Assembly (NCBI RefSeq): GCF_026427355.1
Contig: NZ_CP102664.1
Coordinates: 1,488,001-1,552,000 of the forward strand
DNA length: 64,000 bases
Origin: Sphingobium sp. JS3065
GTDB taxonomy: Bacteria > Pseudomonadota > Alphaproteobacteria > Sphingomonadales > Sphingomonadaceae
Reading direction: 5' to 3'
The notes beneath the pieces are model-generated. The model searched no databases and was not told the origin of the DNA. It saw only the letters and a program-made list of their open reading frames with translations. The position numbers and the translations under genes are program-made. Numbering within the stretch: the stretch's first letter is position 1; every line of letters starts with the position of its first letter. Positions 21,233 to 30,177 of this stretch are shown here, in pieces.

Positions 21233-21288
21233 GCGCGTCTTTCGCAAGTGACGGACGATAGGGCCTCGGTGCCGGGGCGGAGGAAGTT

Positions 21289-21645
21289 TTGACGCAAGAA
21301 CCCGCGCAGATCGAGGAACAGGACGAGTCCGTCCGGGACGTCTTCACGCGCCTTTACGCCGACGGGCGCGCCTATGCGGAAGCGGAAGTCGAACGGCAGA
21401 AACTGCGCGCGGGCATTGTCGGCGCCGGGGTGCGGGATGCCGCGATCCTGGCGACAGCGGCCATCACGCTCATCTTTGCCGCTATCGTCGCCGGTCTTGT
21501 CGGCCTCATCCTGGCGCTGGCGCCCTATCTGGGGACGGGCTGGGCGACCGGCGCGGTATTTGGCGGCGCCCTTATCATCGCGTTGCTGCTGCTGCTGATC
21601 GCCAGGGGCCGGATCGACCGGATGAAGAAGGCGCTAAAGGCATGA
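21289..21645 (+). CDS. YqjE/phage-holin-like membrane protein
   Basis: 118 residues from TTG 21289, chosen because GGAGGAAG lies just before it and no ATG is available. The N-terminal 40 residues are soluble (DVFTRLYADGRAYAEAEVERQKLRAG), then two transmembrane helices (~52-75 and 83-103) and a basic end (RGRIDRMKKALKA). This matches the YqjE / phage-holin (DUF1469) family. The stop overlaps the next ATG (ATGA). Confidence 0.75.
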   Translation: MTQEPAQIEEQDESVRDVFTRLYADGRAYAEAEVERQKLRAGIVGAGVRDAAILATAAITLIFAAIVAGLVGLILALAPYLGTGWATGAVFGGALIIALLLLLIARGRIDRMKKALKA

Positions 21646-21740
21646 AGCGGGAAAAGGCCTATCGGGAGGCCGTGGCGCTGGCCAATGCGCGCAAGGCCGC
21701 CTTTCTGTCCAGCGCCCTCGCCGCCAGGGCGCGCGCATGA
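21642..21740 (+). CDS. 32-residue basic peptide (YqjK-like position)
   Basis: MKREKAYREAVALANARKAA begins a 32-residue helical, basic peptide. Its ATG overlaps the upstream stop and its own TGA overlaps the next ATG, both as ATGA. This tight coupling on both sides argues that it is translated. Its place after the YqjE-like gene recalls YqjK in the enterobacterial yqjD-yqjE-yqjK order, but the sequence is too short to confirm homology. Confidence 0.6.
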   Translation: MKREKAYREAVALANARKAAFLSSALAARARA

Positions 21741-21955
21741 CGCCCGCCCGCCTGCGGCAGGATGCACGGGCCAAAGCGACCGAAACCCTGTTGGACGGCA
21801 CGGCCTATACCGCCGCGAAAGTCAGGCAGCGGCCTGCCGCAACGGCGGCGGCAGTCAGCGCATTGGCGCTTTATTTGATGCGGCGTCCGCTTGGGACACT
21901 TTTCCGGCGGATATACGTTCGGATAAGGAACCGCACAGAAGATTCCGGAGATTGA
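21737..21955 (+). CDS. Small basic protein with one hydrophobic segment
   Basis: 72 residues. A helical N-terminus (RLRQDARAKATETLLDG), a hydrophobic stretch RPAATAAAVSALALYLM, and an arginine-rich end (RRPLGTLFRRIYVRIRNR). The layout, basic patch beside an Ala-rich helix, is that of the surrounding YqjD-like proteins. ATGA overlap upstream; the TGA at 21953-21955 lies next to the ATGATG of the following gene. Family not recognised. Confidence 0.6.
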   Translation: MTPARLRQDARAKATETLLDGTAYTAAKVRQRPAATAAAVSALALYLMRRPLGTLFRRIYVRIRNRTEDSGD

Positions 21956-21957
21956 TG

Positions 21958-22566
21958 ATGGCTGATATCCGCGCTCAAATCACCCGCGCCCGCGAAGCGG
22001 CGAACGACATCGCCGAAACCGCTACGGGCAAGTTTCGCGATACGGCAGACCGGGCCTTGGACGGCGCCGGGGGCTTGATCCAGACAAGCCGGGAACGGGC
22101 CGGCGACGCACGCGACAAGGCAAGCGCCGCCTATGCCGATGCGCGGGATCGATCGCAGCGCGTCGCCGCCCGCGCCAACGAGATCGTGCAGGAACATCCC
22201 ATCGTCGCGGTCGCGGGAGCTGTCGCCGCAGGGGCAGTCATCGCCTGGATGTTCCCGAAGAGCCGCGCCGCGATGAAGGCGCTGCCCGCCCTCGCCTCCA
22301 GCACGGGCGCAAAAATGCTGGAGGCGGCGCTCGCCGCCAGGGCTGTGGCGGCGGAGAGCGCGGAAAGCCTGAAATCGGGCACGGGCGACGTGCTGAGCAG
22401 TGCCGCCGAGGGAACGAAGGAAGCCGCCGCATCCGCCAGAGACGCGGTTGCGTCCGCCGATCTGGCGGGGAAGACATCCCGTCTGGCCGACGACGTGATC
22501 GCGCTGGTCGCCGCGAAGGTGGATGCCATCGGTGAAGCGTTGAAGGCGCGGTTGCCAAAATCCTGA
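21958..22566 (+). CDS. Second DUF883/YqjD-like protein
   Basis: 202 residues from ATG 21958 (GGAG 7 bases upstream; ATG 21955 is possible). Long amphipathic helices rich in Ala, Arg and Asp precede the membrane motif ANEIVQEHPIVAVAGAVAAGAVIAWM (~residues 77-102). Unlike YqjD it continues for another 100 residues of Ala/Ser-rich helix. It ends the five-gene group; all five appear to be small membrane-associated proteins. Confidence 0.65.
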   Translation: MADIRAQITRAREAANDIAETATGKFRDTADRALDGAGGLIQTSRERAGDARDKASAAYADARDRSQRVAARANEIVQEHPIVAVAGAVAAGAVIAWMFPKSRAAMKALPALASSTGAKMLEAALAARAVAAESAESLKSGTGDVLSSAAEGTKEAAASARDAVASADLAGKTSRLADDVIALVAAKVDAIGEALKARLPKS

Positions 22567-22639
22567 TCGTTCAGTCCCCAAAAGCATGCTGATCGGGCCG
22601 GCTGCCCCCTTGGACGGGTGCGGACGTCCTGCTACTGTG

Positions 22640-22656
22640 CCTGTTCATCGAACAGG
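22640..22656 (+). promoter_or_regulatory. Small hairpin beside the ribosome site of the DUF4170-like gene
   Basis: CCTGTTC (22640-22646) pairs perfectly with GAACAGG (22650-22656) around an ATC loop. The 3' arm contains the first part of AGGAGAA, one of two possible ribosome sites before ATG 22672. It might limit translation, but the second site (TAAGG) stays free. Confidence 0.35.
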
Positions 22657-22671
22657 AGAATATAAGGCACC

Positions 22672-22893
22672 ATGAGCAAGCTGCACCTTGTGATGGGCGG
22701 TCGCGTCAAAAATCCCCAGACGCTGGAATTCGAAGATCTGAACGCCATCGAACTGGTCGGGTTCTATCCCGATTATGCCGCTGCGGAAAACGCCTGGCGC
22801 GGCGCGGCGCAGCGGACGGTCGACGATGCGGAGATGCGCTATGTGATCGTGCACCTGCACCGTTTGCTGGAACCGGAATTGCCGACCCGATAG
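22672..22893 (+). CDS. DUF4170-like small protein
   Basis: 73 residues. KLHLVMGGRVKNPQTLEFEDL at the start and QRTVDDAEMRYVIVHLHRLL at the end match the DUF4170 family as I know it from alphaproteobacteria. No function is established. It is soluble with no signal peptide. It is convergent with the rhomboid gene. Confidence 0.7.
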   Translation: MSKLHLVMGGRVKNPQTLEFEDLNAIELVGFYPDYAAAENAWRGAAQRTVDDAEMRYVIVHLHRLLEPELPTR

Positions 22894-22914
22894 ACGTCCG
22901 GCGCATAAGATCGT

Positions 22915-23574
22915 TCAGGACAGGGGCTGGGGACGCTTGCGGAAACGCCAGCGCAGCAGCGGGCGCGTCAGCACCAGCCCCACCAGGAAACCGCCGATAT
23001 GCGCGGCAATGGCGATCTGGCCGATATCGCCCACGCCGCCCGCCGTGGCGAAACCGATCATCAATTGCAGCACGATCCAGCTTGCCGCCAGCCAGAGCAG
23101 GCGAACCAGATTGGCGGAAATCGGTCCCACCCGCCGGACTTTCTGCTGGCTGTAGAGAAGCGCATAGGTCGCGATGATGGCGGATATGGCTCCGCTGGCG
23201 CCCACCATCGGATTGGTCGAATGGGGATCGATCGCCCATTGCAGCGCCGTCGCGCCATAGGCCCCCGCCACGTACAGTAGCAAAGTCGCGCCCCGGTCCA
23301 GCACATGTTCCACCTGCCGTCCACAAAAGACGAACATGAACAGGTTCAGGCCGATATGCAGCCAATTCGCGTGCACCAGCGTGCAACTGATCGGCGTCAG
23401 CCAGACCGGCACCGCCGCCATGCCGGCGAGCAGCGCGCTATCCTCCACCCGCGCCGGGATGAAACCGGCGATGATCGCGGCATTGTCGACCTGCCCCGTC
23501 AGAGTGAGCAAAAGAAACGCGACAAAAGTGATTGCCGCAATTCCGTTGGTCATGCGCCCGGCAGGCAGTTTCAT
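22915..23574 (-). CDS. Rhomboid-family intramembrane serine protease
   Basis: 219 residues and about six transmembrane helices. The catalytic serine is S127 in VGASGAI and the histidine H192 in AAHIGGFLVG. TM2 has the conserved H73 and N77 in HANWLHIGLN. It cleaves substrates within the inner membrane; the substrates are unknown. It starts five bases after greA ends, so the two are probably co-transcribed. Confidence 0.9.
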   Translation of the reverse strand: MKLPAGRMTNGIAAITFVAFLLLTLTGQVDNAAIIAGFIPARVEDSALLAGMAAVPVWLTPISCTLVHANWLHIGLNLFMFVFCGRQVEHVLDRGATLLLYVAGAYGATALQWAIDPHSTNPMVGASGAISAIIATYALLYSQQKVRRVGPISANLVRLLWLAASWIVLQLMIGFATAGGVGDIGQIAIAAHIGGFLVGLVLTRPLLRWRFRKRPQPLS

Positions 23575-23579
23575 GGATT

Positions 23580-24056
23580 TCAGATGAAATCGATCTTGTC
23601 GACCAGGTAGAATTTGTCGCCCGACGGGACCGACACTTCGACCTCTTCACCAATCTGGCGGCCGATCAGGGCGCGGCCAAGCGGGCTGTTATAGCTGATC
23701 ATGCCGACCTTGGCATCCGCCTCCGCCTGACCCACGATCTGATATTTCACCGGCTTTTCGTCTTCGTCCAGCAGGGTGACGGTCGCGCCGAAGACGATCT
23801 TGTCGCCCGACAGCATGGTCGGATCGATGATCTGGGCGCGGGAAAGCTTGTCCTCCAGGTCCGCGATGGTCGCTTCGACCTGGCCCTGCCGTTCCTTCGC
23901 CGCATGATATTCGGCGTTTTCGGACAGGTCGCCATGCGCGCGCGCTTCTTCGATGGCGTCCACGATCAAGGGCCGTTCGGCCTTCAATTCGCGGAGCTGC
24001 GCGTTGAGCTTGTCATAGCCCATCTGCAGCATCGGCATCTTCTCGACGGTCGCCAT
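23580..24056 (-). CDS. greA: Transcription elongation factor GreA
   Basis: 158 residues. An N-terminal coiled coil ([22 protein letters not shown]) carries the acidic tip [22 protein letters not shown]. The C-terminal FKBP-like domain ends in [16 protein letters not shown]. It rescues backtracked RNA polymerase by stimulating cleavage. The ATG (24056-24054) has AAGGA nine bases upstream. It lies between carB and the rhomboid gene on the same strand. Confidence 0.95.
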   Translation of the reverse strand: MATVEKMPMLQMGYDKLNAQLRELKAERPLIVDAIEEARAHGDLSENAEYHAAKERQGQVEATIADLEDKLSRAQIIDPTMLSGDKIVFGATVTLLDEDEKPVKYQIVGQAEADAKVGMISYNSPLGRALIGRQIGEEVEVSVPSGDKFYLVDKIDFI

Positions 24057-24137
24057 TATTGCAAATCCTTCGTCAAAACTTCCCTTTGGCGGCCCCCACC
24101 ATAGGGCCACCCGCAGCATGCTTCCTTATGCAGGGGA

Positions 24138-27100
24138 TCAGGCTTGCGACACGGGATAATAGGACTGGAGCGACCGCACTTCAAGGGCATGCCCCCGAAG
24201 AGCCTCAATCGCGTCCGCGGCAGCCACCGAAGCCGCCGCCGTGGTGAAGCTGGCGACCTTGGCGCGCAGCGCGCTGGTGCGGATCGCCTTGCTGTCCTTG
24301 AGCGATTGCCACCCCTCCGTGGTGTTGAAGATCAGGTCGACATCGCCGTCGGTGATCTTGTCCACGATATGCGGGCGCCCTTCGGCCACCTTGTTCACCG
24401 GCTGCACGGCGATGCCCTGCTCCTCCAGATAGCGGGCGGTGCCGCCGGTCGCGATGATGGTGAAGCCCATGGCCGCCATCTTCCGCACGGCAGGCAGGAT
24501 GACCGGCTTGTCGCTGTCCTTGACCGATACGAACACGGTGCCGCCCTTCGGCAGGACGGTGCCCGCGCCGAGCTGCGCCTTGGCAAAGGCCGTGGCGAAA
24601 TCGCTGTCGATGCCCATGACTTCGCCCGTGCTCTTCATTTCCGGCGAGAGGACCGGATCGACGCCGGGGAAGCGCGCGAAGGGGAAGACCGCTTCCTTGA
24701 CCGCGATGTGCGAAATCGCGTTGCGGTCGATCTTCGGCAGATCCTTGAGTTTCTCACCCGCCATGACGCGGCTGGCGATCTTGGCGATGGGCGTGCCGAT
24801 CGCCTTGGCGACGAAGGGCACCGTCCGGCTGGCGCGGGGATTGACCTCGATGAGGTAGACCACACCATCCTTGACCGCGAACTGAATGTTCATGAGGCCG
24901 CGCACCGACAGCGCACGCGCCAGGACGTCGGTCTGATGCTCGATTTCGGCGATGATCTCATTCGGCAGGCTGTAGGGCGGCAGCGAGCAGGCGGAGTCGC
25001 CGGAATGAACGCCCGCCTCCTCGATATGCTGGAGCACGCCCGCCACGACCACATCGTCGCCGTCGCACAGCGCGTCCACATCCACCTCGGTCGCGTCGCG
25101 CAGATATTGGTCGATCAGCACCGGGGAGTCGCCCGACACCTGAACGGCGGTGGCGATATATTCCTCCAGTTGCGCCTGGCCGTCGACAATCTCCATGGCG
25201 CGACCGCCAAGGACGTAGGAGGGGCGCATCAGGACCGGGTAGCCGATGCGGTTGGCGACGGCGATGGCTTCTTCCCGGCTGCGGGCGATACCGTTGGCGG
25301 GCTGCTTGAGCTTGAGCTTGTCGATGAGGGCGGCGAAGCGTTCGCGGTCTTCGGCGAGGTCGATGGCGTCAGGCGAGGTGCCGAGGATCGGAACGCCCGC
25401 ATTTTCGAGCGCCTGAGCCAGTTTCAGCGGAGTTTGACCGCCAAATTGCACAATGACTCCAAGAAGTGAACCGCTCGACATTTCGACGCTGAGGATTTCC
25501 AACACGTCCTCAGCCGTCAGCGGCTCGAAATAGAGGCGATCCGAGGTGTCATAGTCGGTTGATACAGTCTCAGGATTGCAGTTGACCATGATCGTCTCAT
25601 AGCCGGCCTCGCTCAGCGCGAAGCAGGCGTGGACGCAGCAATAGTCGAACTCGATGCCCTGCCCGATGCGGTTCGGACCGCCGCCCAGGATCACGACCTT
25701 CTTGCGGTCGCTGGGCTGCGCCTCATTTTCCGCCTCGCCGAAGATCGGGGCTTCGTAGGTCGAATACATGTAAGGCGTCTTCGCCTCGAACTCGGCGGCG
25801 CAGGTGTCGATGCGCTTGAAGACCGGACGCACGCCCAGCTTGTGGCGCAGCGCGCGGACCTCATCCTCGGTGACGCCGCCGGTCATGGCCTTGACCGCTT
25901 CGTGGATCAGGCCGGAGCCGCGGGCGATGCCCCGCTCCATGCCGCGCAGATTGGCGGATTTGAGCGCGAGATAGGCCAGGCGTTTGTCGGAAAAACCCAT
26001 CGCCTTCAGACGGCGCATCCCGTCGGCATCCTGGGGCAGGCCGTTGCTCAGTATCTCGGCTTCGGCGTCGATGATTTCCTTGATCCGTTCCAGGAACCAG
26101 GGATCGAACTTGGCGATGACGTGGATTTCCGCGACGGTCAGCCCTTCGCGCAGGGCTTGGGCTGCAACCAGCAGGCGGTCCGGCGTCGGCTGGGCCAGGG
26201 CGGCGACGATATCGTCCTTGGGCGCGCCCTCCAGATGATCGACATTGTTGAAGCCGGAAAGGCCGGTTTCCAGCCCGCGCAGCGCCTTCTGCATCGATTC
26301 ATGGATGTTGCGGCCAATGGCCATCACCTCACCCACCGATTTCATCGCAGTGCCGAGCAGCGGCTCGCTTCCCTTGAACTTTTCGAAGGCGAAGCGCGGG
26401 ATCTTGGTCACGACATAGTCGATGGTGGGTTCGAACGACGCGGGGGTCGCGCCGGTGATGTCGTTCTCGATCTCGTCCAGCGTGTAGCCGACGGCCAGCT
26501 TCGCGGCGACCTTGGCGATGGGGAAGCCGGTCGCCTTCGACGCCAGGGCGGAGGAGCGGGAAACGCGCGGGTTCATTTCGATGACGATCAGGCGGCCATC
26601 CTTCGGATTGACCGCGAACTGCACGTTCGAACCGCCTGTTTCCACGCCGATTTCACGCAGCACCGCGATGCTCGCGTTGCGCATGATCTGATATTCCTTG
26701 TCGGTCAGCGTCAGCGCGGGCGCGACAGTGATGGAGTCGCCGGTATGGACGCCCATCGGATCGACATTCTCGATGGAGCAGATGATGATGGCGTTGTCGT
26801 TCCGGTCCCGGACGACCTCCATCTCATATTCTTTCCAGCCGAGCAGCGATTCCTCGATCAGGACTTCAGTGGTGGGCGAAGCGTCCAGCCCCTCCTGCAC
26901 GATCCGCTTGAACTCTTCCTTGTTGTAGGCGACGCCGCCGCCGGTGCCGCCGAGCGTGAAGCTGGGGCGGATGATGGACGGCAAGCCGGTGAATTCCAGC
27001 GCCTCCATCGCCTCTTCCATCGTGTGGGCGATGCGCGAGCGGGCGGACTCGAGGCCGATCTTGTCCATCGCATCGCGGAATTTCAGGCGATCCTCGGCCT

Positions 27101-27473
27101 TGTCGATGGCGGCCGCGTCGGCGCCGATCATCTTGACGCCATATTTCTCCAGCGTGCCATCGTTGAACAGGGCAAGCGCGGTGTTGAGCGCGGTCTGGCC
27201 GCCCATGGTCGGGAGAACGGCGTCGGGGCGTTCCTTCTCGATGATCTTCGCCACGATTTCGGGCGTGATCGGCTCGACATAGGTCGCGTCGGCAAATTCC
27301 GGGTCGGTCATGATGGTGGCCGGGTTGGAATTCACCAGGATGATGCGATAGCCCTCTTCCTTAAGCGCCTTCACCGCCTGCGTGCCCGAATAGTCGAACT
27401 CGCAAGCCTGGCCGATGATGATCGGGCCAGCGCCGATGATGAGGATGGAGGAGATGTCGGTGCGTTTGGGCAT
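24138..27473 (-). CDS. carB: Carbamoyl-phosphate synthase large subunit
   Basis: 1111 residues. Two ATP-grasp halves are visible, each with GxxPxxIGQ-type starts ([37 protein letters not shown]) and [20 protein letters not shown] segments. The C-terminal MGS-like allosteric domain has the methylglyoxal-synthase fold pattern ([19 protein letters not shown]). It makes carbamoyl phosphate for pyrimidines and arginine. Its ATG overlaps the stop of the unknown gene upstream (TAATG). Confidence 0.97.
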   Translation of the reverse strand: MPKRTDISSILIIGAGPIIIGQACEFDYSGTQAVKALKEEGYRIILVNSNPATIMTDPEFADATYVEPITPEIVAKIIEKERPDAVLPTMGGQTALNTALALFNDGTLEKYGVKMIGADAAAIDKAEDRLKFRDAMDKIGLESARSRIAHTMEEAMEALEFTGLPSIIRPSFTLGGTGGGVAYNKEEFKRIVQEGLDASPTTEVLIEESLLGWKEYEMEVVRDRNDNAIIICSIENVDPMGVHTGDSITVAPALTLTDKEYQIMRNASIAVLREIGVETGGSNVQFAVNPKDGRLIVIEMNPRVSRSSALASKATGFPIAKVAAKLAVGYTLDEIENDITGATPASFEPTIDYVVTKIPRFAFEKFKGSEPLLGTAMKSVGEVMAIGRNIHESMQKALRGLETGLSGFNNVDHLEGAPKDDIVAALAQPTPDRLLVAAQALREGLTVAEIHVIAKFDPWFLERIKEIIDAEAEILSNGLPQDADGMRRLKAMGFSDKRLAYLALKSANLRGMERGIARGSGLIHEAVKAMTGGVTEDEVRALRHKLGVRPVFKRIDTCAAEFEAKTPYMYSTYEAPIFGEAENEAQPSDRKKVVILGGGPNRIGQGIEFDYCCVHACFALSEAGYETIMVNCNPETVSTDYDTSDRLYFEPLTAEDVLEILSVEMSSGSLLGVIVQFGGQTPLKLAQALENAGVPILGTSPDAIDLAEDRERFAALIDKLKLKQPANGIARSREEAIAVANRIGYPVLMRPSYVLGGRAMEIVDGQAQLEEYIATAVQVSGDSPVLIDQYLRDATEVDVDALCDGDDVVVAGVLQHIEEAGVHSGDSACSLPPYSLPNEIIAEIEHQTDVLARALSVRGLMNIQFAVKDGVVYLIEVNPRASRTVPFVAKAIGTPIAKIASRVMAGEKLKDLPKIDRNAISHIAVKEAVFPFARFPGVDPVLSPEMKSTGEVMGIDSDFATAFAKAQLGAGTVLPKGGTVFVSVKDSDKPVILPAVRKMAAMGFTIIATGGTARYLEEQGIAVQPVNKVAEGRPHIVDKITDGDVDLIFNTTEGWQSLKDSKAIRTSALRAKVASFTTAAASVAAADAIEALRGHALEVRSLQSYYPVSQA

Positions 27474-27832
27474 TATGACCCCGGTTTAAAAAGAGCGATG
27501 ACAGAAACGACGAAGGCTGCGAGTGCAATCCAATCGGATTTAGGGACAGCTTCGAGGCGACCTATTAGGCTTCTTCGATCTAACACGCTTGATGTTGCCA
27601 AAGCGGCTTGGTTAAGGCTGAACAGAACGGACCGCCTTCCCTCTTCAGAGACTTCGATCAGTCGACCGAAACCAGCATCTTGCCATGATCGAGCGAGTTC
27701 AGCCGCCTGATTCACGGTCAGCTTCGGAGCTAGAGCAGAAAGCGAAGGAATATGATCCCTATTGCTCATGGCCCAATGCACTGCCTTTCGAAATAGACGC
27801 GGATTTTGAACTGCGGATTCAAACTCAATCAA
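27473..27832 (-). CDS. Unknown protein with C-terminal membrane tail, inside carAB operon
   Basis: 119 residues from TTG (27832-27830), chosen because AGGGGG lies six bases upstream and TTGA overlaps the preceding stop; ATG 27769 is an alternative. The soluble part has a helix-turn-helix-like stretch ([22 protein letters not shown]). The last 20 residues are hydrophobic ([15 protein letters not shown]), suggesting a tail anchor. Its sequence looks AT-richer than the flanking genes. It ends in TAATG with carB. I do not recognise the family. Confidence 0.6.
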   Translation of the reverse strand: MIEFESAVQNPRLFRKAVHWAMSNRDHIPSLSALAPKLTVNQAAELARSWQDAGFGRLIEVSEEGRRSVLFSLNQAALATSSVLDRRSLIGRLEAVPKSDWIALAAFVVSVIALFKPGS

Positions 27833-28197
27833 TGCACGCCCCCTACCCGCGCCTCGCAACCCCAGCCGTCATATTCGACGCCACAGAGGATTTCGATCTG
27901 GAGGCATTTCTTTGTCAGCGCGCGGATCGACTGTTCATCGACGGGCTGCACGCATTCGAGAAAGAGGAACAGGTCGCCATCCTCATCTTCCTCGCGGTCC
28001 AGTTCGACGAAGCCGAACTGGCTGGCGATGGTGAGGACGCGCTCGAAATCCTTTTCGCTGCCCTTGAAGCTGACGTCGACCGGGCGCGCCAGACGCGCCA
28101 CATCGCCATTGGCCGCAAGATTGGCGAGGACGGACTTATCCGCCTCCCACTCTGCGGCGAGGCGGGCTTCGTCAACCGGGGGCAAGTTGAGGCTCAC
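27829..28197 (-). CDS. RraB-like protein (RNase E inhibitor domain family)
   Basis: 122 residues. It begins near WEADKSVLANLAANGDVARLARPVDVSF and ends with EILCGVEYDGWGCEA, the VDYDGWG-type signature of the RraB domain, with an acidic central loop (DREEDEDGD). In gammaproteobacteria RraB binds and restrains RNase E; whether this one does so is inference. It starts directly after the carA stop and overlaps the next gene, so it belongs to the carAB operon. Confidence 0.75.
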   Translation of the reverse strand: MSLNLPPVDEARLAAEWEADKSVLANLAANGDVARLARPVDVSFKGSEKDFERVLTIASQFGFVELDREEDEDGDLFLFLECVQPVDEQSIRALTKKCLQIEILCGVEYDGWGCEARVGGVH

Positions 28198-29358
28198 TTA
28201 AAGCCCCTCAACGAAGCGCTGGAACAGGTAGAAGCTGTCCTGCGGGCCGGGCGAGGCTTCGGGGTGGTACTGGACCGAGAAGGCCTTCCTGTCCGTCAGT
28301 TCGATGCCGCAGTTGCTGCCGTCGAAGAGCGAGACATGGGTCGGCTTCACATTGGCGGGCAGCGTGCCGCTGTCCACCGCGAAGCCGTGGTTCATCGAGG
28401 TGATCTCGACCAGACCGTCCGACAGGCGCTTGACCGGGTGGTTGGCGCCGCGATGGCCCTGATGCATCTTTATCGTCCTGGCGCCAGCGGCAATCGCCAG
28501 CATCTGGTGGCCAAGGCAGATGCCGAAGATCGGAACCTCCGCATCCAGCACCTTGCGGATCACGGGCACGGCATATTCGCCGGTCGCGGCCGGATCGCCG
28601 GGGCCGTTGGAGAGGAACACGCCATCGGGCTTCTGCTCCATCACCTGTTCGAAGCTGGCGGTGGCGGGCAGCACGGTGACGCGGGCGCCCGCCTTCACCA
28701 GATTGCGGAAGATGTTGTTCTTCGCGCCATAATCCAGCGCGACGACATGGGGGCGTTCGTCGCCCGCTTCATTCAGGCCGTAGCCATGCCCAAGTTTCCA
28801 CACGCCGTCCTTCCAGAGGCGGCTTTCCTTGCCCGACACTTCGATGGCGAGGTCCATGCCTTCAAGGCCCGGCCAGCTTGCAGCCTTGGCGGCCAGCGCT
28901 TCGAGATCGAACCGGCCTTCGGGATCATGGGCGATCACGACATTGGGCGCGCCCTTGATACGGATCATGCGGGTCAGGGCGCGGGTGTCGACCCCGGCAA
29001 GGCCGATGCGGCCCTTTTCCTTCATCCACTGATCGAAGGGTTCGACATTGCGGAAATTGCTAGGCTCGGTCACGTCCTGCCGCACGACGCAGCCCAGCGC
29101 GTGGGGGGCGTCCGCCTCCACATCGTCCAGGTTGGTGCCGACGTTGCCGATATGCGGGAAGGTGAAGGTGACGATCTGGCCCGCATAGCTGGGGTCGGTC
29201 ATCACTTCCTGATAGCCGGTCATCGCCGTGTTGAAGCAAAGCTCGCCCACCGCATCGCCGACAGCGCCGAAACCGCGCCCGAACACCGCGGAGCCGTCGG
29301 CGAAAACCAATACCCCTGTCGCTCCTTTGGGCACAATGAGGGTCTTGGCGTCAGCCAT
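28198..29358 (-). CDS. carA: Carbamoyl-phosphate synthase small (glutaminase) subunit
   Basis: 386 residues. N-terminal CPSase-small domain (ATGVLVFADGSAVFGRGFGA) and a class I glutamine amidotransferase domain with the nucleophile in PIFGICLGHQMLAIAAG and the His/Glu pair in VQYHPEASPGP. It feeds ammonia to CarB. The gene is first in the carA-rraB-unknown-carB operon. Confidence 0.97.
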   Translation of the reverse strand: MADAKTLIVPKGATGVLVFADGSAVFGRGFGAVGDAVGELCFNTAMTGYQEVMTDPSYAGQIVTFTFPHIGNVGTNLDDVEADAPHALGCVVRQDVTEPSNFRNVEPFDQWMKEKGRIGLAGVDTRALTRMIRIKGAPNVVIAHDPEGRFDLEALAAKAASWPGLEGMDLAIEVSGKESRLWKDGVWKLGHGYGLNEAGDERPHVVALDYGAKNNIFRNLVKAGARVTVLPATASFEQVMEQKPDGVFLSNGPGDPAATGEYAVPVIRKVLDAEVPIFGICLGHQMLAIAAGARTIKMHQGHRGANHPVKRLSDGLVEITSMNHGFAVDSGTLPANVKPTHVSLFDGSNCGIELTDRKAFSVQYHPEASPGPQDSFYLFQRFVEGL

Positions 29359-29387
29359 GGTCGTATCGTCCTTTATGCTTTTGCGGG

Positions 29388-29446
29388 AACCCGTCTGCTG
29401 CGGGTTAAACGGCCGGTCACCTATGCGGGTGAGGCCGTCGGGTCAA
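29388..29446 (-). promoter_or_regulatory. carA upstream region: possible promoter and leader hairpin
   Basis: On the minus strand TTGACC (29446-29441) is followed by 17 bases and TAGGTG (29423-29418), a good -35 with a poor -10. Between it and the gene, AACCCG/CGGGTT (29406-29401 and 29393-29388) forms a six-base-pair hairpin around seven bases. No T-run follows. Confidence 0.25.
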
Positions 29447-29511
29447 CTCCTGTTAAAAATCTCTTTTGGCGTTATATCTGGACCTTTCCGGAAGAAACAG
29501 GATTCATTCGC

Positions 29512-29964
29512 ATGATTCGCGACGAGATTAAGAGCGCCCAGGTCGCCGCCATGAAAGCCGGGGAGAAGGATCGGTTGGCCGCCGTGCGCCTGATCCTGGC
29601 GAAGCTGAAGGACCGGGATATAGAGTTGCGCACTGCTTCGAACGTGCCGGATGACGATACGGTCGTGGTCGAGGTGCTTCAGAAGATGGTGAAGCAGCGG
29701 CGCGAGTCCATCGAAATGTTCAAGAATGGCGGGCGCGACGAACTGGCGGCCAAGGAGCAGGCCGAACTGGACGTGATCGACAGCTTCCTGCCGCAGCAAT
29801 TGAGCGAGGATGAGACCAAGGCCGCCATCGAGGGGATCAAGGCTGAGGTCGGTGCGGCCAGCGTCAAGGATATGGGCAAGGTCATGGCGGTGCTGAAGGA
29901 GCGCCATGGGTCGGTGATCGACATGAGCAAGGCCAGCGGGCTTGTGAAGGCGGCGCTTTCCTGA
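29512..29964 (+). CDS. GatB/YqeY-domain protein
   Basis: 150 residues matching the YqeY family: MIRDEIKSAQVAAMKAGEKD at the start, KQRRESIEMFKNGGRDELA in the middle and KDMGKVMAVLKERHGSVIDM near the end. The fold is shared with the tRNA-binding tail of GatB, but stand-alone YqeY proteins have no settled function. AGGA lies about nine bases before the ATG. Divergent from carA; yqeY-dnaG-rpoD order is common in alphaproteobacteria. Confidence 0.88.
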   Translation: MIRDEIKSAQVAAMKAGEKDRLAAVRLILAKLKDRDIELRTASNVPDDDTVVVEVLQKMVKQRRESIEMFKNGGRDELAAKEQAELDVIDSFLPQQLSEDETKAAIEGIKAEVGAASVKDMGKVMAVLKERHGSVIDMSKASGLVKAALS

Positions 29965-29978
29965 GACTGCATTTACAA

Positions 29979-30015
29979 CTCCCCTTCCGCTTGCGGGAGG
30001 GGTTTGGGGAGGGCA
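29979..30015. repeat. Palindromic intergenic repeat, left copy flanking a gene fragment
   Basis: CTCCCCTTCCGC-TT-GCGGGAGGGG followed by TTTGGGGAGGGCATG. Same family as 4161. A second copy lies at 30127 in a related form, and the segment GGGCATG here is inverted as CATGCCC there. Confidence 0.7.
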
Positions 30016-30027
30016 TGTTCGACGCTG

Positions 30028-30177
30028 ATGGATAAAGGCTATGCCCGCCCCACTGCGAAAGCGCGTGAGTTGCGCCATAACGCCACCGATGCTGAGCGGG
30101 CGCTGGTGACTGCCGGGATGGTTCCGGACATGCCCTCCCGCTTGCGGGAGGGGAGCTATGGGGGTGAGGTGCGGTGA
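30028..30177 (+). pseudogene. Truncated DUF559 (endonuclease-like) gene fragment
   Basis: 49 codons from ATG 30028. The first 30 (ARELRHNATDAERALV) match the N-terminus of DUF559 proteins, which normally continue with W-x-x-L-R and a ~100-residue nuclease-like fold. Here the match stops and the frame runs through a palindromic repeat to a TGA that overlaps the dnaG start. It is best read as a remnant broken by repeat insertion, though a short peptide could still be made. Confidence 0.6.
30127..30170. repeat. Palindromic repeat, right copy, supplying the dnaG ribosome site
   Basis: GACATGCCCTCCCGC-TT-GCGGGAGGGGAGCTATGGGGGTGAGG. The final GGGGGTGAGG lies directly before GTG 30174 and seems to act as the dnaG ribosome-binding site. 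Confidence 0.7.
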
